A DNA stretch of 64,000 nucleotides from Bradyrhizobiaceae bacterium. GTDB taxonomy: Bacteria > Pseudomonadota > Alphaproteobacteria > Rhizobiales > Xanthobacteraceae. How positions within the stretch are numbered: position 1 is the stretch's first letter; every line of letters starts with the position of its first letter. The position numbers and the translations under genes were made by a program. Below are positions 15,649 through 24,550 of this stretch, piece after piece. The notes below the pieces were generated by a model that worked only from the letters and a program-made list of their open reading frames with translations, was not told the origin of the DNA and searched no databases. The stretch covers positions 3,970,016 to 4,034,015 of the forward strand of contig CP078014.1 of the NCBI GenBank assembly GCA_020544565.1, read 5' to 3'.

Positions 15649-18498
15649 TCATTGCCCCAGCCGTTCGATCAGCGCCGGCGCATGGACCTGATCGGCCTTG
15701 TAGTTGCCGGTCAGCGTGTACATCACGATGTTGACGCCGGCGCGGAAGGCGTATTCGCGCTGGCGCGGCTCGCCTGGCGTGAGCGGCAGCATCGGCTGGC
15801 CGTCCGGGCTCATCGCCCAGGCGCCGGCGAGATCGTTCGAGGTGATGATGATCGGCGACACGCCGTCGCCGCCGCGCGCCGGCCGCTCCGCCGCGTCCTC
15901 GTCGTCGGTGCGCGGCAGCGTCTCCACCCAGGTCTGGCCCGAGGTGAAGCGGCCGGGGAAGTCGCGCAGCAGATAGAACGTCTTGGTCAGCACGTGCTCG
16001 CGCGGCACCGGCTCCAGTTCCGGAATGTCGAGCGACGACAGCAGCTCGCGCAGCGTCTGCATACCCGGCGTCTGCGACTCGCCGCCCGGCCCGGGCGGAG
16101 CCTCGATGGCATCGCGGGTGTCGAACAGCACCGTGCCGCCCTGCTTCATGTAGGCGTCGAGGCGGTTGATGGCGTCCTGCGACGGCTTCGGCGCGCCGGC
16201 TACCACCGGCCAGTAGATCAGCGGGAAGAACGACAGCTCGTCGCGCGCCGGATCGACGCCGACCGGATCGCCGGCCTCGAGCGCGGTGCGCTGGGCGAGG
16301 AACAGGGTCAGGCCGGACATGCCGGCCTTGACGATGGCGTCGACGTCGGCGTTGCCGGTGACGACATAGGCGAGGCGCGTCTGCGCCACCGCCTTGATGG
16401 CGAAATCGTCGCTGGCCGCCTTGTCGGCGGGAGTCGTGGCAGCGGCTTTCGGAGCCTGTGCGCGAGACGGCGTCGGCGTTCCCGTCACCGACGCCAGCGC
16501 GAACGCAACGGCCAGCGCCGCCGTTGCCGCGCGCCGCCGCAGCAGTCCTGCGAGACCGCCGCCGAGAACGGCGACGATCAGCGCGTCGATCAGGAACAGC
16601 GCCAGCGCGGTCGACAGCAGGAGGCCGCGCAGATCGCGCGGTTCGGTCGCGGTGTAGCTCGCCCGCCGCGCATTCAGCGCCGAGGTGTCGAGCGGGGCGA
16701 GACGGTCGGCGGCGGCGAGCGCATTGACCGCCAGCGGGCCGTCGGCGGGGCCGTAGAAACCGGGCGGATGCTCGGCGCTGGCACGGTCGCGGTAATCGGC
16801 GCGCAGCGGCTTGGCGGTGGCGGGCGGCGGCCCGAACGCGCCGAAGCCGTCGAGGATGCGCAGCGGCGCGACGGTTTCCGTCGTGGCTTCAGCCGCGACG
16901 CCCGCGCCGGTCTGCGCGGTATAGCCGGACATATCGACGATCCGCCGCAGCATTTCGACGAAGGTGCCGGACATCGGCAGGTCCGACCAGCGCATGTCGG
17001 CGCTGATATGGAACAGCACCACCATGCCCTTGTCGCGGCGCTCGCCGGTGACCAGCGGCGTGCCGTCGGCGAGCGACGCCCAACTGCGCGACGCCAGCGC
17101 CGGATCGGGCTCCGCCAGCACCTGGCGGGTGACGGTGATGTCCTTCGGCACGGCGAGGCCGGCGAACGGACCATCGGCGGCGAACGAGGCCAGCGGCTGC
17201 GGCTTCTCCCAGGTCAGGCTGCCGCCGAGGCTGCGGCCGCCGCGGCGCAGCCGCACCGGCACGAGGTCGTCGTCGCTGGCGGCGAGGCGCGGTCCGGCGA
17301 AGCGCACCAGCACGCCGCCCTGCGCGATCCAGGCGGTGAGGCGGTCGCGAATCTCCGGCGACAGGTTGCCGACGTCGGCGAGCACGATCATCGGCAGCTT
17401 CTGGTCGAGGAACTGGCCGATGGCCACCGCCGGCGCGCCGCGCTCGCCGAGCCGCACGTCGGCGAACGGCGACAGTGCGCGGGTGAGATAGAAGGTCGAG
17501 GCCAAAAGCGGCTGCGCGGTGTCGCTGGTCGCGCCGGAGACGATGCCGATGGCGCGCCGCCGCCAGCGCTTGTCGAGCAGTTGCACCGCGCCGGCCGAAC
17601 GCTCGCCGGCGACTTCGAGCCGGGCGATGTCGTTGCGCAGCTCCACCGGCAGGTCGAAGCTCGCCTCGGTCTCGTTGTCCCGCGCGCCGAAGGCGAAGCG
17701 GGTCTCGCCAATCGGTGCGCCCTTCTGGTCGAGCGCGCGCACCAGCCCGGCATCGCCGGCGCCGGTGCCGGCACGCAGCACCTTCACCGTCATTTTCGCG
17801 GCGGCGTTTTCCGCAGCCGCCAGCGCATGGGCGGGCGGGGTGCCGCCGTCGAAAATGGTCAGGGCGCGGCTCTGGATCGCCTTGCCGAGACCTTCGACGA
17901 ACTCCGTGCCGCGCCCGGTGTCGATGCCGTCGCTGAGCCAGACGATCTCGCTGTCGCCGGTCGCGGCGAGAAAGCGCGTCAGCGCCGGCAGCGTCTCGAC
18001 GCGTTCGACGGCATAGGGCTTCGGCGCGAGTTGCCGCAACGCCACCCGCGCGGTTCCGGCCGGCATCAGGGTGATGTCGCGATTGGTCTCCGACAGCGGC
18101 ACCAGCGCCACCGCGCGGCGGTCGGCCTCGGCGTTGGAAATCAGCTCGTCGGCGGCTTTGGTCCGCGCGTCCCAGCTCGCGGCGGCGCTCCAGCCGTCGT
18201 CGAGCAGCAGCACCAGCGGCGCGCCGGAGCGCGTGGTGCCTTCGCCCGGATTCCATACCGGTCCGGCGGCGGCGAGGATCACCAGCGCGGCGGCCAGCAG
18301 GCGCAGCAGCGTCAGCCACCACGGCGAGCGCGACGGCGTCTCCTCCTTGGGCGCGATCTCGAACAACAGCCGCGTTGGCGGGAAGTCGATGCGGCGTGGG
18401 CGCGGCGGCATCACCCGCAACAGCCACCACAGCGCCGGCAGGCTGAGCAGGCCAGCCAGCAGCCACGGCTCGATGAAGGAGAGCGGAAGCCCCATCAT
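15649..18498 (-). CDS. BatA-type N-terminal domain plus DUF4159 protein
   Basis: 949 aa from the first of two adjacent ATGs at 18498 (MMGLPLSFIEPWLLAG). Residues ~5-85 are the BatA region: two membrane helices around a basic PPRPRRIDFPPTRLLFEI stretch. The middle holds vWA-like LVLLLDDGWSAAASWDARTK and amidotransferase-like segments, and further helices follow (ALALFLIDALIVAVLGGGLA). The C-terminal ~220 residues are DUF4159 (LAYVVTGNADVDAIVKAGM, FFPLIYWPVVAGAP, GGTVLFDTRD). The start overlaps the DUF58 stop by 4 bases. Such proteins accompany MoxR ATPases and may form an envelope complex remodelled by ATP hydrolysis; the substrate is unknown. Confidence 0.85.
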   Translation of the reverse strand: MMGLPLSFIEPWLLAGLLSLPALWWLLRVMPPRPRRIDFPPTRLLFEIAPKEETPSRSPWWLTLLRLLAAALVILAAAGPVWNPGEGTTRSGAPLVLLLDDGWSAAASWDARTKAADELISNAEADRRAVALVPLSETNRDITLMPAGTARVALRQLAPKPYAVERVETLPALTRFLAATGDSEIVWLSDGIDTGRGTEFVEGLGKAIQSRALTIFDGGTPPAHALAAAENAAAKMTVKVLRAGTGAGDAGLVRALDQKGAPIGETRFAFGARDNETEASFDLPVELRNDIARLEVAGERSAGAVQLLDKRWRRRAIGIVSGATSDTAQPLLASTFYLTRALSPFADVRLGERGAPAVAIGQFLDQKLPMIVLADVGNLSPEIRDRLTAWIAQGGVLVRFAGPRLAASDDDLVPVRLRRGGRSLGGSLTWEKPQPLASFAADGPFAGLAVPKDITVTRQVLAEPDPALASRSWASLADGTPLVTGERRDKGMVVLFHISADMRWSDLPMSGTFVEMLRRIVDMSGYTAQTGAGVAAEATTETVAPLRILDGFGAFGPPPATAKPLRADYRDRASAEHPPGFYGPADGPLAVNALAAADRLAPLDTSALNARRASYTATEPRDLRGLLLSTALALFLIDALIVAVLGGGLAGLLRRRAATAALAVAFALASVTGTPTPSRAQAPKAAATTPADKAASDDFAIKAVAQTRLAYVVTGNADVDAIVKAGMSGLTLFLAQRTALEAGDPVGVDPARDELSFFPLIYWPVVAGAPKPSQDAINRLDAYMKQGGTVLFDTRDAIEAPPGPGGESQTPGMQTLRELLSSLDIPELEPVPREHVLTKTFYLLRDFPGRFTSGQTWVETLPRTDDEDAAERPARGGDGVSPIIITSNDLAGAWAMSPDGQPMLPLTPGEPRQREYAFRAGVNIVMYTLTGNYKADQVHAPALIERLGQ

Positions 18499-19427
18499 GC
18501 GCCGCGCCCCGCATGGACTGCCGCGCCGCCGCGCGCTGCCATCATGCCGCCGTGCAGGAACAGCAGCAGTTCGGCGGCGGAGCGGTCGGTGGTGTGGGTG
18601 GAGAACAGCCAGCCGCGCTTGCCGGCTTCCTCGCGCAGCATGGCGCGGTGGGCGGCGACGCGCGCGGTGTAATCCTTGGCCCAGGTTTCGGCGCGGCCCG
18701 CGGTGATGGCGCCGCCGCCTTCGGGTTCGATGAATTCGACGCGGCCGGAATAGGGGAAGGTTTCCTCGGCTGGATCGACGATCTGCAACAGCGTGCCGTG
18801 CGCGCCCGACGACGACAGCCCGCCGAGCATGGCGCGGATGTCGGCGGGCGGCGACCAGAAGTCCGACAGCACCACCACTTCCGCCCGCGCCGAAGGCACG
18901 AAAGCCGGCGGCAGGCTGGCGCGCGTCGCGGTGTCGTGCAGCACCGCCTGCGCCATTCTGTCGATGATGGCGCGGCTCGAACTCGGAGCCATCAGGCCGG
19001 GAATGCCGACGCGCTCGCCGCCGGCGACGAGCAGGTCGGCCAGCGCGAAGGTCACCACCAGCGCGCGTTCGAGCTTGCTGTCGCGCGCCGCCTTCGAGGC
19101 GAACGCCATCGACAGCGAACGGTCCGGCCACAGCCACACGGTGTGCGCGGCCTCCCATTCCTGCTCGCGCACATAGAGATGGTCGTCGCGCGCCGAGCGC
19201 CGCCAGTCGACGTTCTGCGAGGCTTCGCCGGAAACGAAACGGCGGTATTGCCAGAAGTTCTCGCCGGTGCCGGCGCGGCGGCGGCCGTGCAGGCCGTGGA
19301 TGACGTTGGCGGCGACGCGGCGCGCTTCCAGCACGAGACGCGGCAGCGAGGCCGCGAGCGTGCGGCTTTCGCCGTCGGCGCGCCGGACCGCCACCGTCTC
19401 CTGCAATGCGGGCTGCGGCCGCGCCAT
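18495..19427 (-). CDS. DUF58 domain-containing protein
   Basis: 310 aa from ATG 19427. The DUF58 signature is clear: GENFWQYRRFVSGEASQNVD followed by WRRSARDDHLYVREQEWE, then TVWLWPDRSLSMAF, a degenerate vWA metal-site start. ATG overlaps the MoxR stop by one base (TGATG), and the TGA overlaps the BatA start, indicating translational coupling. The family is invariably linked to MoxR AAA+ ATPases; its biochemical role is not known. Confidence 0.9.
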   Translation of the reverse strand: MARPQPALQETVAVRRADGESRTLAASLPRLVLEARRVAANVIHGLHGRRRAGTGENFWQYRRFVSGEASQNVDWRRSARDDHLYVREQEWEAAHTVWLWPDRSLSMAFASKAARDSKLERALVVTFALADLLVAGGERVGIPGLMAPSSSRAIIDRMAQAVLHDTATRASLPPAFVPSARAEVVVLSDFWSPPADIRAMLGGLSSSGAHGTLLQIVDPAEETFPYSGRVEFIEPEGGGAITAGRAETWAKDYTARVAAHRAMLREEAGKRGWLFSTHTTDRSAAELLLFLHGGMMAARGGAAVHAGRGA

Positions 19428-20431
19428 CAGCCGATCCGCGTCTTCAGTTGCGTGATGATCTCCGCCACCGTGCGGCCTTCGGCGCGCGCGGAGAAGGTCA
19501 GCGCCATGCGATGCTTCAGCACCGGCTCGGCGAGGTCGAGCACGTCGTCGATGGAGGGGGCGAGGCGGCCGTCGAGCAGGGCGCGCGCGCGCACCGCCAG
19601 CATCAGGGCCTGGCTGGCGCGCGGCCCCGGCCCCCATGCGATCGCCTTGGCGGTTTCGCCGCCGTCTTCGCCCGGGCGCGCCGAGCGGACCAGCGACAGG
19701 ATGGCCTCCACCACGGAATCGCCGACCGGCAACCGCCGCACCAGCCGCTGCGCGGTGAGCAGGCTGTCCGCGGTCATCGCCGCCCTGGGCGCGGTCTGCT
19801 CGGCGCCGGTGGTCTCGAACAGGATGCGGCGCTCGGCGTCGCGGTCGGGATAATCGACGTCGATCTCCATCAGGAAGCGGTCGAGCTGCGCTTCCGGCAG
19901 CGGATAGGTGCCTTCCTGCTCGAGCGGGTTCTGGGTGGCGAGGACGTGGAACGGCTTCGGCAGATCGTGACGTGCGCCGGCCACCGTGATGTGCTGCTCC
20001 TGCATCGCCTGCAGCAGCGCCGACTGGGTGCGCGGCGAGGCGCGGTTGATCTCGTCGGCCATCAGAAGCTGCGCGAACACCGGTCCCGCGATGAAGCGGA
20101 ACGAGCGCTTGCCGCTGACGCTCTCGTCCAGCACCTCCGCGCCGAGAATGTCGGACGGCATCAGGTCGGGAGTGAACTGCACGCGCTTGGCATCGAGGCC
20201 GAGCGTGACGCCGAGGGTGTCGACGAGCTTGGTCTTGGCGAGGCCCGGAACGCCAATCAAAAGCGCGTGGCCGCCGGCGAGGATGGTCACCAGCGCGTTG
20301 TCGACCACGCGCTCCTGACCGAAGATCACTGTGGCGATGGCCTCGCGCGCGGCGCGGATGTCGGCCGTGATCTGCTCGGCCGAGCGCACGATCACGTCTT
20401 CCAGTTTCTCGACTCCGTCGGCGCTCGCCAT
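19427..20431 (-). CDS. MoxR-family AAA+ ATPase
   Basis: 334 aa. Walker A is GVPGLAKTKL (near residue 60), the QFTPDLMPSDILGAEVLDES segment follows, then Walker B-like VFAQLLMADEINRASPRTQ and sensor 1 LATQNPLEQEGTYPLPEAQ, all diagnostic of MoxR/AAA_3. These ATPases act as chaperones that mature or remodel vWA-domain partners. It is the first gene of the module, probably transcribed from the 235-base gap shared with the divergent DUF1285 gene. Confidence 0.95.
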   Translation of the reverse strand: MASADGVEKLEDVIVRSAEQITADIRAAREAIATVIFGQERVVDNALVTILAGGHALLIGVPGLAKTKLVDTLGVTLGLDAKRVQFTPDLMPSDILGAEVLDESVSGKRSFRFIAGPVFAQLLMADEINRASPRTQSALLQAMQEQHITVAGARHDLPKPFHVLATQNPLEQEGTYPLPEAQLDRFLMEIDVDYPDRDAERRILFETTGAEQTAPRAAMTADSLLTAQRLVRRLPVGDSVVEAILSLVRSARPGEDGGETAKAIAWGPGPRASQALMLAVRARALLDGRLAPSIDDVLDLAEPVLKHRMALTFSARAEGRTVAEIITQLKTRIG

Positions 20432-20666
20432 CGCTTGTGCTCCTCAAACCTGTGACGGCCCATGCTAGACCGCCGCAAAGGTCATGTATTCCCTTATGTA
20501 TTCGCCGTCTCCCCCCTGTCCCCACATTACCGGGCGGGGGGCTTGAAACTGATCACGATGTGGCGACTAATCCGGCTTGTCGCGGCGACGATGCGATGAT
20601 CGGTTTCATCGTTCCCGGGCTTGGACCAAACGTGCCATATCTCTGCGTCAACGGTCGGGGCAAACA

Positions 20667-21275
20667 ATGGCGAACCAAGGGCAGACACAACAGCCGGATG
20701 TCGGCGGCCGCCTCGACGGCCTGACCGCGGCGGCACGCGGCGCTGCGACAAAAGGTCTGCCGCCGGTGCACCTGTGGAATCCGCCGTTCTGCGGCGATCT
20801 CGACATGCGGATCGCAGCCGACGGCACCTGGTACTATCTCGGCACGCCGATCGGCCGCCCGGCGCTGGTGAAGCTGTTTTCCACGGTGCTCAAGCGCGAG
20901 GACGGCAAGTATTTTCTGGTCACGCCGGTGGAAAAGGTCGGCATCCGCGTCGACGACGCGCCGTTTCTGGCGGTGGAGATGGCGCAGGAGAGCGAGGGCG
21001 CTGCGCGCCGCCTCTGCTTCCGCACCAATGTGGACGAATGGGTGCCATGCGACAGCGCCCATCCGCTGCGCTTCGATGTGGCGGCGGACGGCGGCCTGAT
21101 CCCCTATCTTCATGTGCGTGCCGACCTGTGGGCGAAAGTGACGCGCGCGCTCTATTATGACCTCGTTGCGATGGGCGAGGCGCGCATGGTGGACGGAGCC
21201 GAGATGTTCGGCGTCGCCTCCGACGGCGTCTTCTTCGCCATGGCCGATGCGGCGCAGGCGAAGGACGAGACGTGA
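20667..21275 (+). CDS. DUF1285 domain-containing protein
   Basis: 202 aa from ATG 20667 (MANQGQTQQPDVGGRL). The family core is visible: LPPVHLWNPPFCGDLDMRI, then ADGTWYYLGTPIGRPALVKL and FSTVLKREDGKYFLVTPVEK. The protein is soluble and uncharacterised, typically found in Rhizobiales ahead of a Nudix and a CCA-transferase gene, as here. The Nudix start lies 16 bases after its stop. The frame extends upstream to 20577, but those codons look non-coding. Confidence 0.88.
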   Translation: MANQGQTQQPDVGGRLDGLTAAARGAATKGLPPVHLWNPPFCGDLDMRIAADGTWYYLGTPIGRPALVKLFSTVLKREDGKYFLVTPVEKVGIRVDDAPFLAVEMAQESEGAARRLCFRTNVDEWVPCDSAHPLRFDVAADGGLIPYLHVRADLWAKVTRALYYDLVAMGEARMVDGAEMFGVASDGVFFAMADAAQAKDET

Positions 21276-21291
21276 CCAAAGAGGACCGGGT

Positions 21292-22002
21292 TTGACGAAA
21301 ACAGACTTGACGAAAACGGAGCTGACGAAAGCCGGCCTGATCGATCCGGCCTCCGTCGCGACCCATATCCCATCGGAGGAGTTTTTCCGCCGGGCGCGCG
21401 AACGGTTGAACTTCACGGTGCCGGCGGGACTGACCGACGCCGCAGTGCTGGCGCCGACCGGCGATTTCGGCACCGACGTCATGTTGCGGACCATCGCGCA
21501 GGAGCGCCCGGTGCGCCCGGCGGCGGTGCTGGTGCCGATCATTGCGCGCGACGAGCCGACGGTGCTGCTGACCAAGCGCGCCGAGCATCTCAACGAGCAT
21601 GCCGGGCAGATTTCGTTTCCGGGCGGCAAGATCGACGCCGCCGATCCCTCGCCGCTGGATGCGGCGCTGCGCGAGGCCGACGAGGAGATCGGTCTCAAGC
21701 GCGCCTTCATCGATCCGATCGGCTATCTCGACGTCTATGCCACCGGCTTCGGGTTCCGCATCCTGCCGACGCTGGCGCGCGTGCGTCCGGGCTTCGATCT
21801 CAAGGTCTGCGCCAACGAGGTGGACGACGTGTTCGAGGTGCCGCTGTCGTTCCTGATGGACCCGCTCAACCACAAGCGCGGCAGCAGGGAATTCCGCGGC
21901 CTGCAGCGCTCGTTCTACGAGATGCCGTTCGAGCAGCGCTACATCTGGGGCGCCACGGCCGGGATGCTGCGCGCGCTTTACGAGCGGATCTATCTGCCAT
22001 GA
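21292..22002 (+). CDS. Nudix hydrolase of the CoA pyrophosphatase type (NudL-like), TTG start
   Basis: 236 aa. The start is a TTG at 21292, six bases after a GAGGA ribosome binding site; no ATG fits, because the upstream frame is antisense-like and overlaps DUF1285. The first residues are an imperfect tandem repeat (LTKTD, LTKTE, LTKAG). The Nudix region reads QISFPGGKIDAADPSPLDAA then LREADEEIGL, the variant with UPF0035 character found in CoA/ADP-ribose pyrophosphatases. The stop overlaps the next ATG (ATGA). Confidence 0.85.
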   Translation: MTKTDLTKTELTKAGLIDPASVATHIPSEEFFRRARERLNFTVPAGLTDAAVLAPTGDFGTDVMLRTIAQERPVRPAAVLVPIIARDEPTVLLTKRAEHLNEHAGQISFPGGKIDAADPSPLDAALREADEEIGLKRAFIDPIGYLDVYATGFGFRILPTLARVRPGFDLKVCANEVDDVFEVPLSFLMDPLNHKRGSREFRGLQRSFYEMPFEQRYIWGATAGMLRALYERIYLP

Positions 22003-22262
22003 TCCGTCCGGTTCTCACCGAGATCGGAATCTTTCTCATTCCATTCGCGGCCTATGCGCTGTTTCTGGTGGCGAGCCGTTCCGGCGTGCTCGACACCGCG
22101 TCGTGGCCGGCGCGCACGGTGGTGAAACTCGCGATCGTGGCGCTGCTGCTGGTGATCGCGAGCCTCGTGCTGCTGGCGAATTTTTCCGGCGCGCCGCCGG
22201 AGTCGACCTATGTGCCCGCGCACATCGAGAACGGCAGGATCGTTCGCGGAGTCGAGAAATGA
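21999..22262 (+). CDS. DUF6111-type small membrane protein
   Basis: 87 aa with two hydrophobic helices (LTEIGIFLIPFAAYALFLVA and VVKLAIVALLLVIASLVLLA) and a short polar tail ending AHIENGRIVRGVEK. It overlaps the Nudix gene by 4 bases and the CCA-transferase start by 4 bases, so it is the coupled middle gene of this operon. The same position between these two enzymes is characteristic of the family; its function is unknown. Confidence 0.8.
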   Translation: MIRPVLTEIGIFLIPFAAYALFLVASRSGVLDTASWPARTVVKLAIVALLLVIASLVLLANFSGAPPESTYVPAHIENGRIVRGVEK

Positions 22263-23515
22263 GCGGCGCTCCCTCGTTGCGCGATGCGCCATGGCTCGCT
22301 TCCGGTCCGGCCGCGCGGGTGCTGGCGCTGCTCAATGCACAGGGCGAGGAGGCAAGGGTGGTCGGCGGCGCGGTGCGCAACGCGCTGCTCGGCCTGCCGG
22401 TCGATGAGATCGACATCGCCACCACGGCCTTGCCGGAGGAGGTGATCCGCCGCGCCCGGCTTGCCCATGTCAAGGCGGTGCCCACCGGCATCGACCACGG
22501 CACGGTGACGCTGGTGGTCGGCGGCGCGCCGTTCGAGGTCACCACCTTGCGCGAGGACGTGGAAACGTTCGGGCGCAAGGCCACGGTCGCCTTCGGCCGC
22601 GACTGGAGCCGCGACGCCCACCGCCGCGACTTCACCATCAACGGCCTGTCGGTGACGCCGGACGGCGTGGTTCACGACGAGGTCGGCGGCCTCGCCGACA
22701 TCGCCGCGCGCCGGGTGCGCTTCATCGGCGATCCGTCGCGGCGCATCGCTGAGGACTATCTGCGCATCCTGCGCTTCTTCCGCATCCACGCCGCCTATGG
22801 CGCGGGCGCGCCCGACCGCGCCGGTTATGAAGCCTGCATCGCGGGACGCGACGGTCTGGCTGGCCTGTCGGCCGAGCGCATCCGCATGGAGATGCTGAAA
22901 CTCATGGTGGCCGACGGCGCGGCTGAGGCGCTGGTGGCGATGGACGACGCCGGGCTGCTCGGGCGGCTGACGGCGGGGGTGGCGTATCACGGGCCGTTCG
23001 CCCGGATGATCGCCATCGAGCGGGTGCTGGGGCTCGCGGCCGATCCGGTGCGGCGGCTGGGCGCGCTGGCGGTAGCGGTGAGCGAGGATGCCAAGCGTCT
23101 GTCGCAGCGCTGGCGGCTGTCCAATGTCGAGGCCAAGCGGCTCGACGCCATGGGGCATCGCTGGTGGCGGCTTGGCGGCATGGACGAGCACGCGGCGCAG
23201 CGCCGGCTCTACCGGCTCGGCGCGGAGCGCTATCGCGATCGCATCCTGCTGGCCTGGGCGCGGTCGGGTGAGGGCGCCGCGTCGCCGGCCTGGCGCGCGC
23301 TGGCCACGCTGTCGGAACGCTGGACGCCGCCGGTGTTTCCGCTCAAGGCGGCCGACTTCATCGCCCGCGGCCTCGCTGAGGGTCCGGCGCTCGGCCATGT
23401 GCTGGCGCTGGCGGAAGACGCCTGGCTGGCGTTGCAGTTTCCCTCGGAAGCTGCGGCGCTCAACGCACTCGCCGATGATACGGTGGCGCGTTTCCGGCGC
23501 GACCACCGGCTGTGA
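22259..23515 (+). CDS. cca: CCA-adding enzyme / tRNA nucleotidyltransferase
   Basis: 418 aa from ATG 22259 (MSGAPSLRDAPWLASG). The class II nucleotidyltransferase motifs are present: VVGGAVRNALLGLPVDEIDI (GG then the D-x-D metal ligands), the RDAHRRDFTINGLSV motif, and ARRVRFIGDPSRRIAEDYLR followed by ILRFFRIHAAYG. It adds or repairs the 3'-terminal CCA of tRNA. The long C-terminal part is the alphaproteobacterial-type helical tRNA-binding region. It is the last gene of the DUF1285-Nudix-DUF6111-cca run, with a terminator 32 bases beyond. Confidence 0.93.
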   Translation: MSGAPSLRDAPWLASGPAARVLALLNAQGEEARVVGGAVRNALLGLPVDEIDIATTALPEEVIRRARLAHVKAVPTGIDHGTVTLVVGGAPFEVTTLREDVETFGRKATVAFGRDWSRDAHRRDFTINGLSVTPDGVVHDEVGGLADIAARRVRFIGDPSRRIAEDYLRILRFFRIHAAYGAGAPDRAGYEACIAGRDGLAGLSAERIRMEMLKLMVADGAAEALVAMDDAGLLGRLTAGVAYHGPFARMIAIERVLGLAADPVRRLGALAVAVSEDAKRLSQRWRLSNVEAKRLDAMGHRWWRLGGMDEHAAQRRLYRLGAERYRDRILLAWARSGEGAASPAWRALATLSERWTPPVFPLKAADFIARGLAEGPALGHVLALAEDAWLALQFPSEAAALNALADDTVARFRRDHRL

Positions 23516-23546
23516 TGCGATCCGGCGGCGGCGATCGGACATAAGC

Positions 23547-23575
23547 AAAAAGCCCCGGAGGCGATCCGGGGCTTT
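23547..23575. terminator. Bidirectional Rho-independent terminator
   Basis: A 10-bp perfect stem (AAGCCCCGGA / TCCGGGGCTT) with a 5-base GGCGA loop is flanked by AAAAA on the left and CTTTCT on the right. It separates convergent cca and the porin-like gene and has a stronger U-tract for the minus strand. Confidence 0.85.
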
Positions 23576-23601
23576 CTGGCGTTCGGAAGATTGCTGGAAG
23601 C

Positions 23602-24357
23602 TCAGCGGCCCCAGTTGAACTTGTAGACGAGCTGGGTGCTGATGGTCTGCACGTAGGGATTGAAGGAAATCGCGTACGGGATCGGATACCCGCTGACGTA
23701 GACGCCGACGTCCTTGCGGTCGTACTGGGCCAGCCGGTATTCGGTCTTGAGGAACCAGCCCGGCGCGTTGATGCCGAACATGTTGAGCGTGTTCTCGAAG
23801 CCGCCGCCGATGAACCAGCCATCCTGGCTCAACTTGCCCGTGGAGAACGGGGTCGGATAACCGTACGGATCCGACAGGCCGGTGCCCTTGAATTCGGCGT
23901 GGCTGTAGCCGCCGTTGACATAGGACAGCACGTTCGGAGCGATCAGGTAGCCGACGCGGACGCCCGCGGCATAGTTGAGGTCGTTCTTGGTTTTTCCGGA
24001 ATACGGGAAAAAGATGCCCCCGCTGATCGTGCCGCTGATGTCGCCGAACTGGGCGTCGCCGAACACGCCGACCACCCATGACTGGTTGAGCTGCCAGTCG
24101 TAGCCGCCGCTGACGGTGCCGAACCAGCCGCGGCCACCGAAACGCTGATCGAGGCCAGCGGGAATACCGGACTGCACAAGATGCTGGTCGGCATCCCACA
24201 TGCCGTAGCCGAAGCCGCCGCCGATATAGAAGCCGCTCCAGTTAAGCACCGGGGCCACCACCGGCGCCTTGGTATAAACGCGGGCCGGAAGGTCGGCCGC
24301 ATTGGCGGTCGCGCCCAGCGCAATCAGGGCCGCGGTTCCGAGCAGAAACTTTTTCAT
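23602..24357 (-). CDS. Outer-membrane beta-barrel protein (Omp25/RopB-like porin family)
   Basis: 251 aa from ATG 24357. A classical signal peptide (MKKFLLGTAALIALGATANA, cleaved before ADLPAR) is followed by NWSGFYIGGGFGYGMWDAD, the WSGFYVGxxxGY-type entry strand of this Rhizobiales family. Amphipathic strands then follow up to a terminal VYKFNWGR. It probably forms an 8-stranded barrel with a structural or small-porin role. There are glycines and aromatics but no cysteines in the mature part. Confidence 0.88.
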   Translation of the reverse strand: MKKFLLGTAALIALGATANAADLPARVYTKAPVVAPVLNWSGFYIGGGFGYGMWDADQHLVQSGIPAGLDQRFGGRGWFGTVSGGYDWQLNQSWVVGVFGDAQFGDISGTISGGIFFPYSGKTKNDLNYAAGVRVGYLIAPNVLSYVNGGYSHAEFKGTGLSDPYGYPTPFSTGKLSQDGWFIGGGFENTLNMFGINAPGWFLKTEYRLAQYDRKDVGVYVSGYPIPYAISFNPYVQTISTQLVYKFNWGR

Positions 24358-24550
24358 CGTCGCTCTCCGTGAAATTGAAAAAAGCAATTCATCCGGCACC
24401 GACCCTAACCAAAGCCGTGGCACAGCGATGTAGCCGGGAAAGCACAGCCGGCGACAAACCGCCGCGTTCGGGCGGCTTGACACGTCAGGTCTTGCACAAA
24501 TTTCAGGCGTTTGCGCCGATCTCCCTCCAGGGGCGGGCCGCGGGCGGTCG

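Noticed and set aside
15652-18672. 1006-codon open frame on the plus strand
   Set aside because: Antisense to the BatA/DUF4159 gene; no domain or start signal, and Arg/Gln/His-rich composition.
24480-24540. Possible terminator CCGCC...GGGCGG between the porin gene and hemF
   Set aside because: The stem is only five or six pairs with no T-run on either strand.
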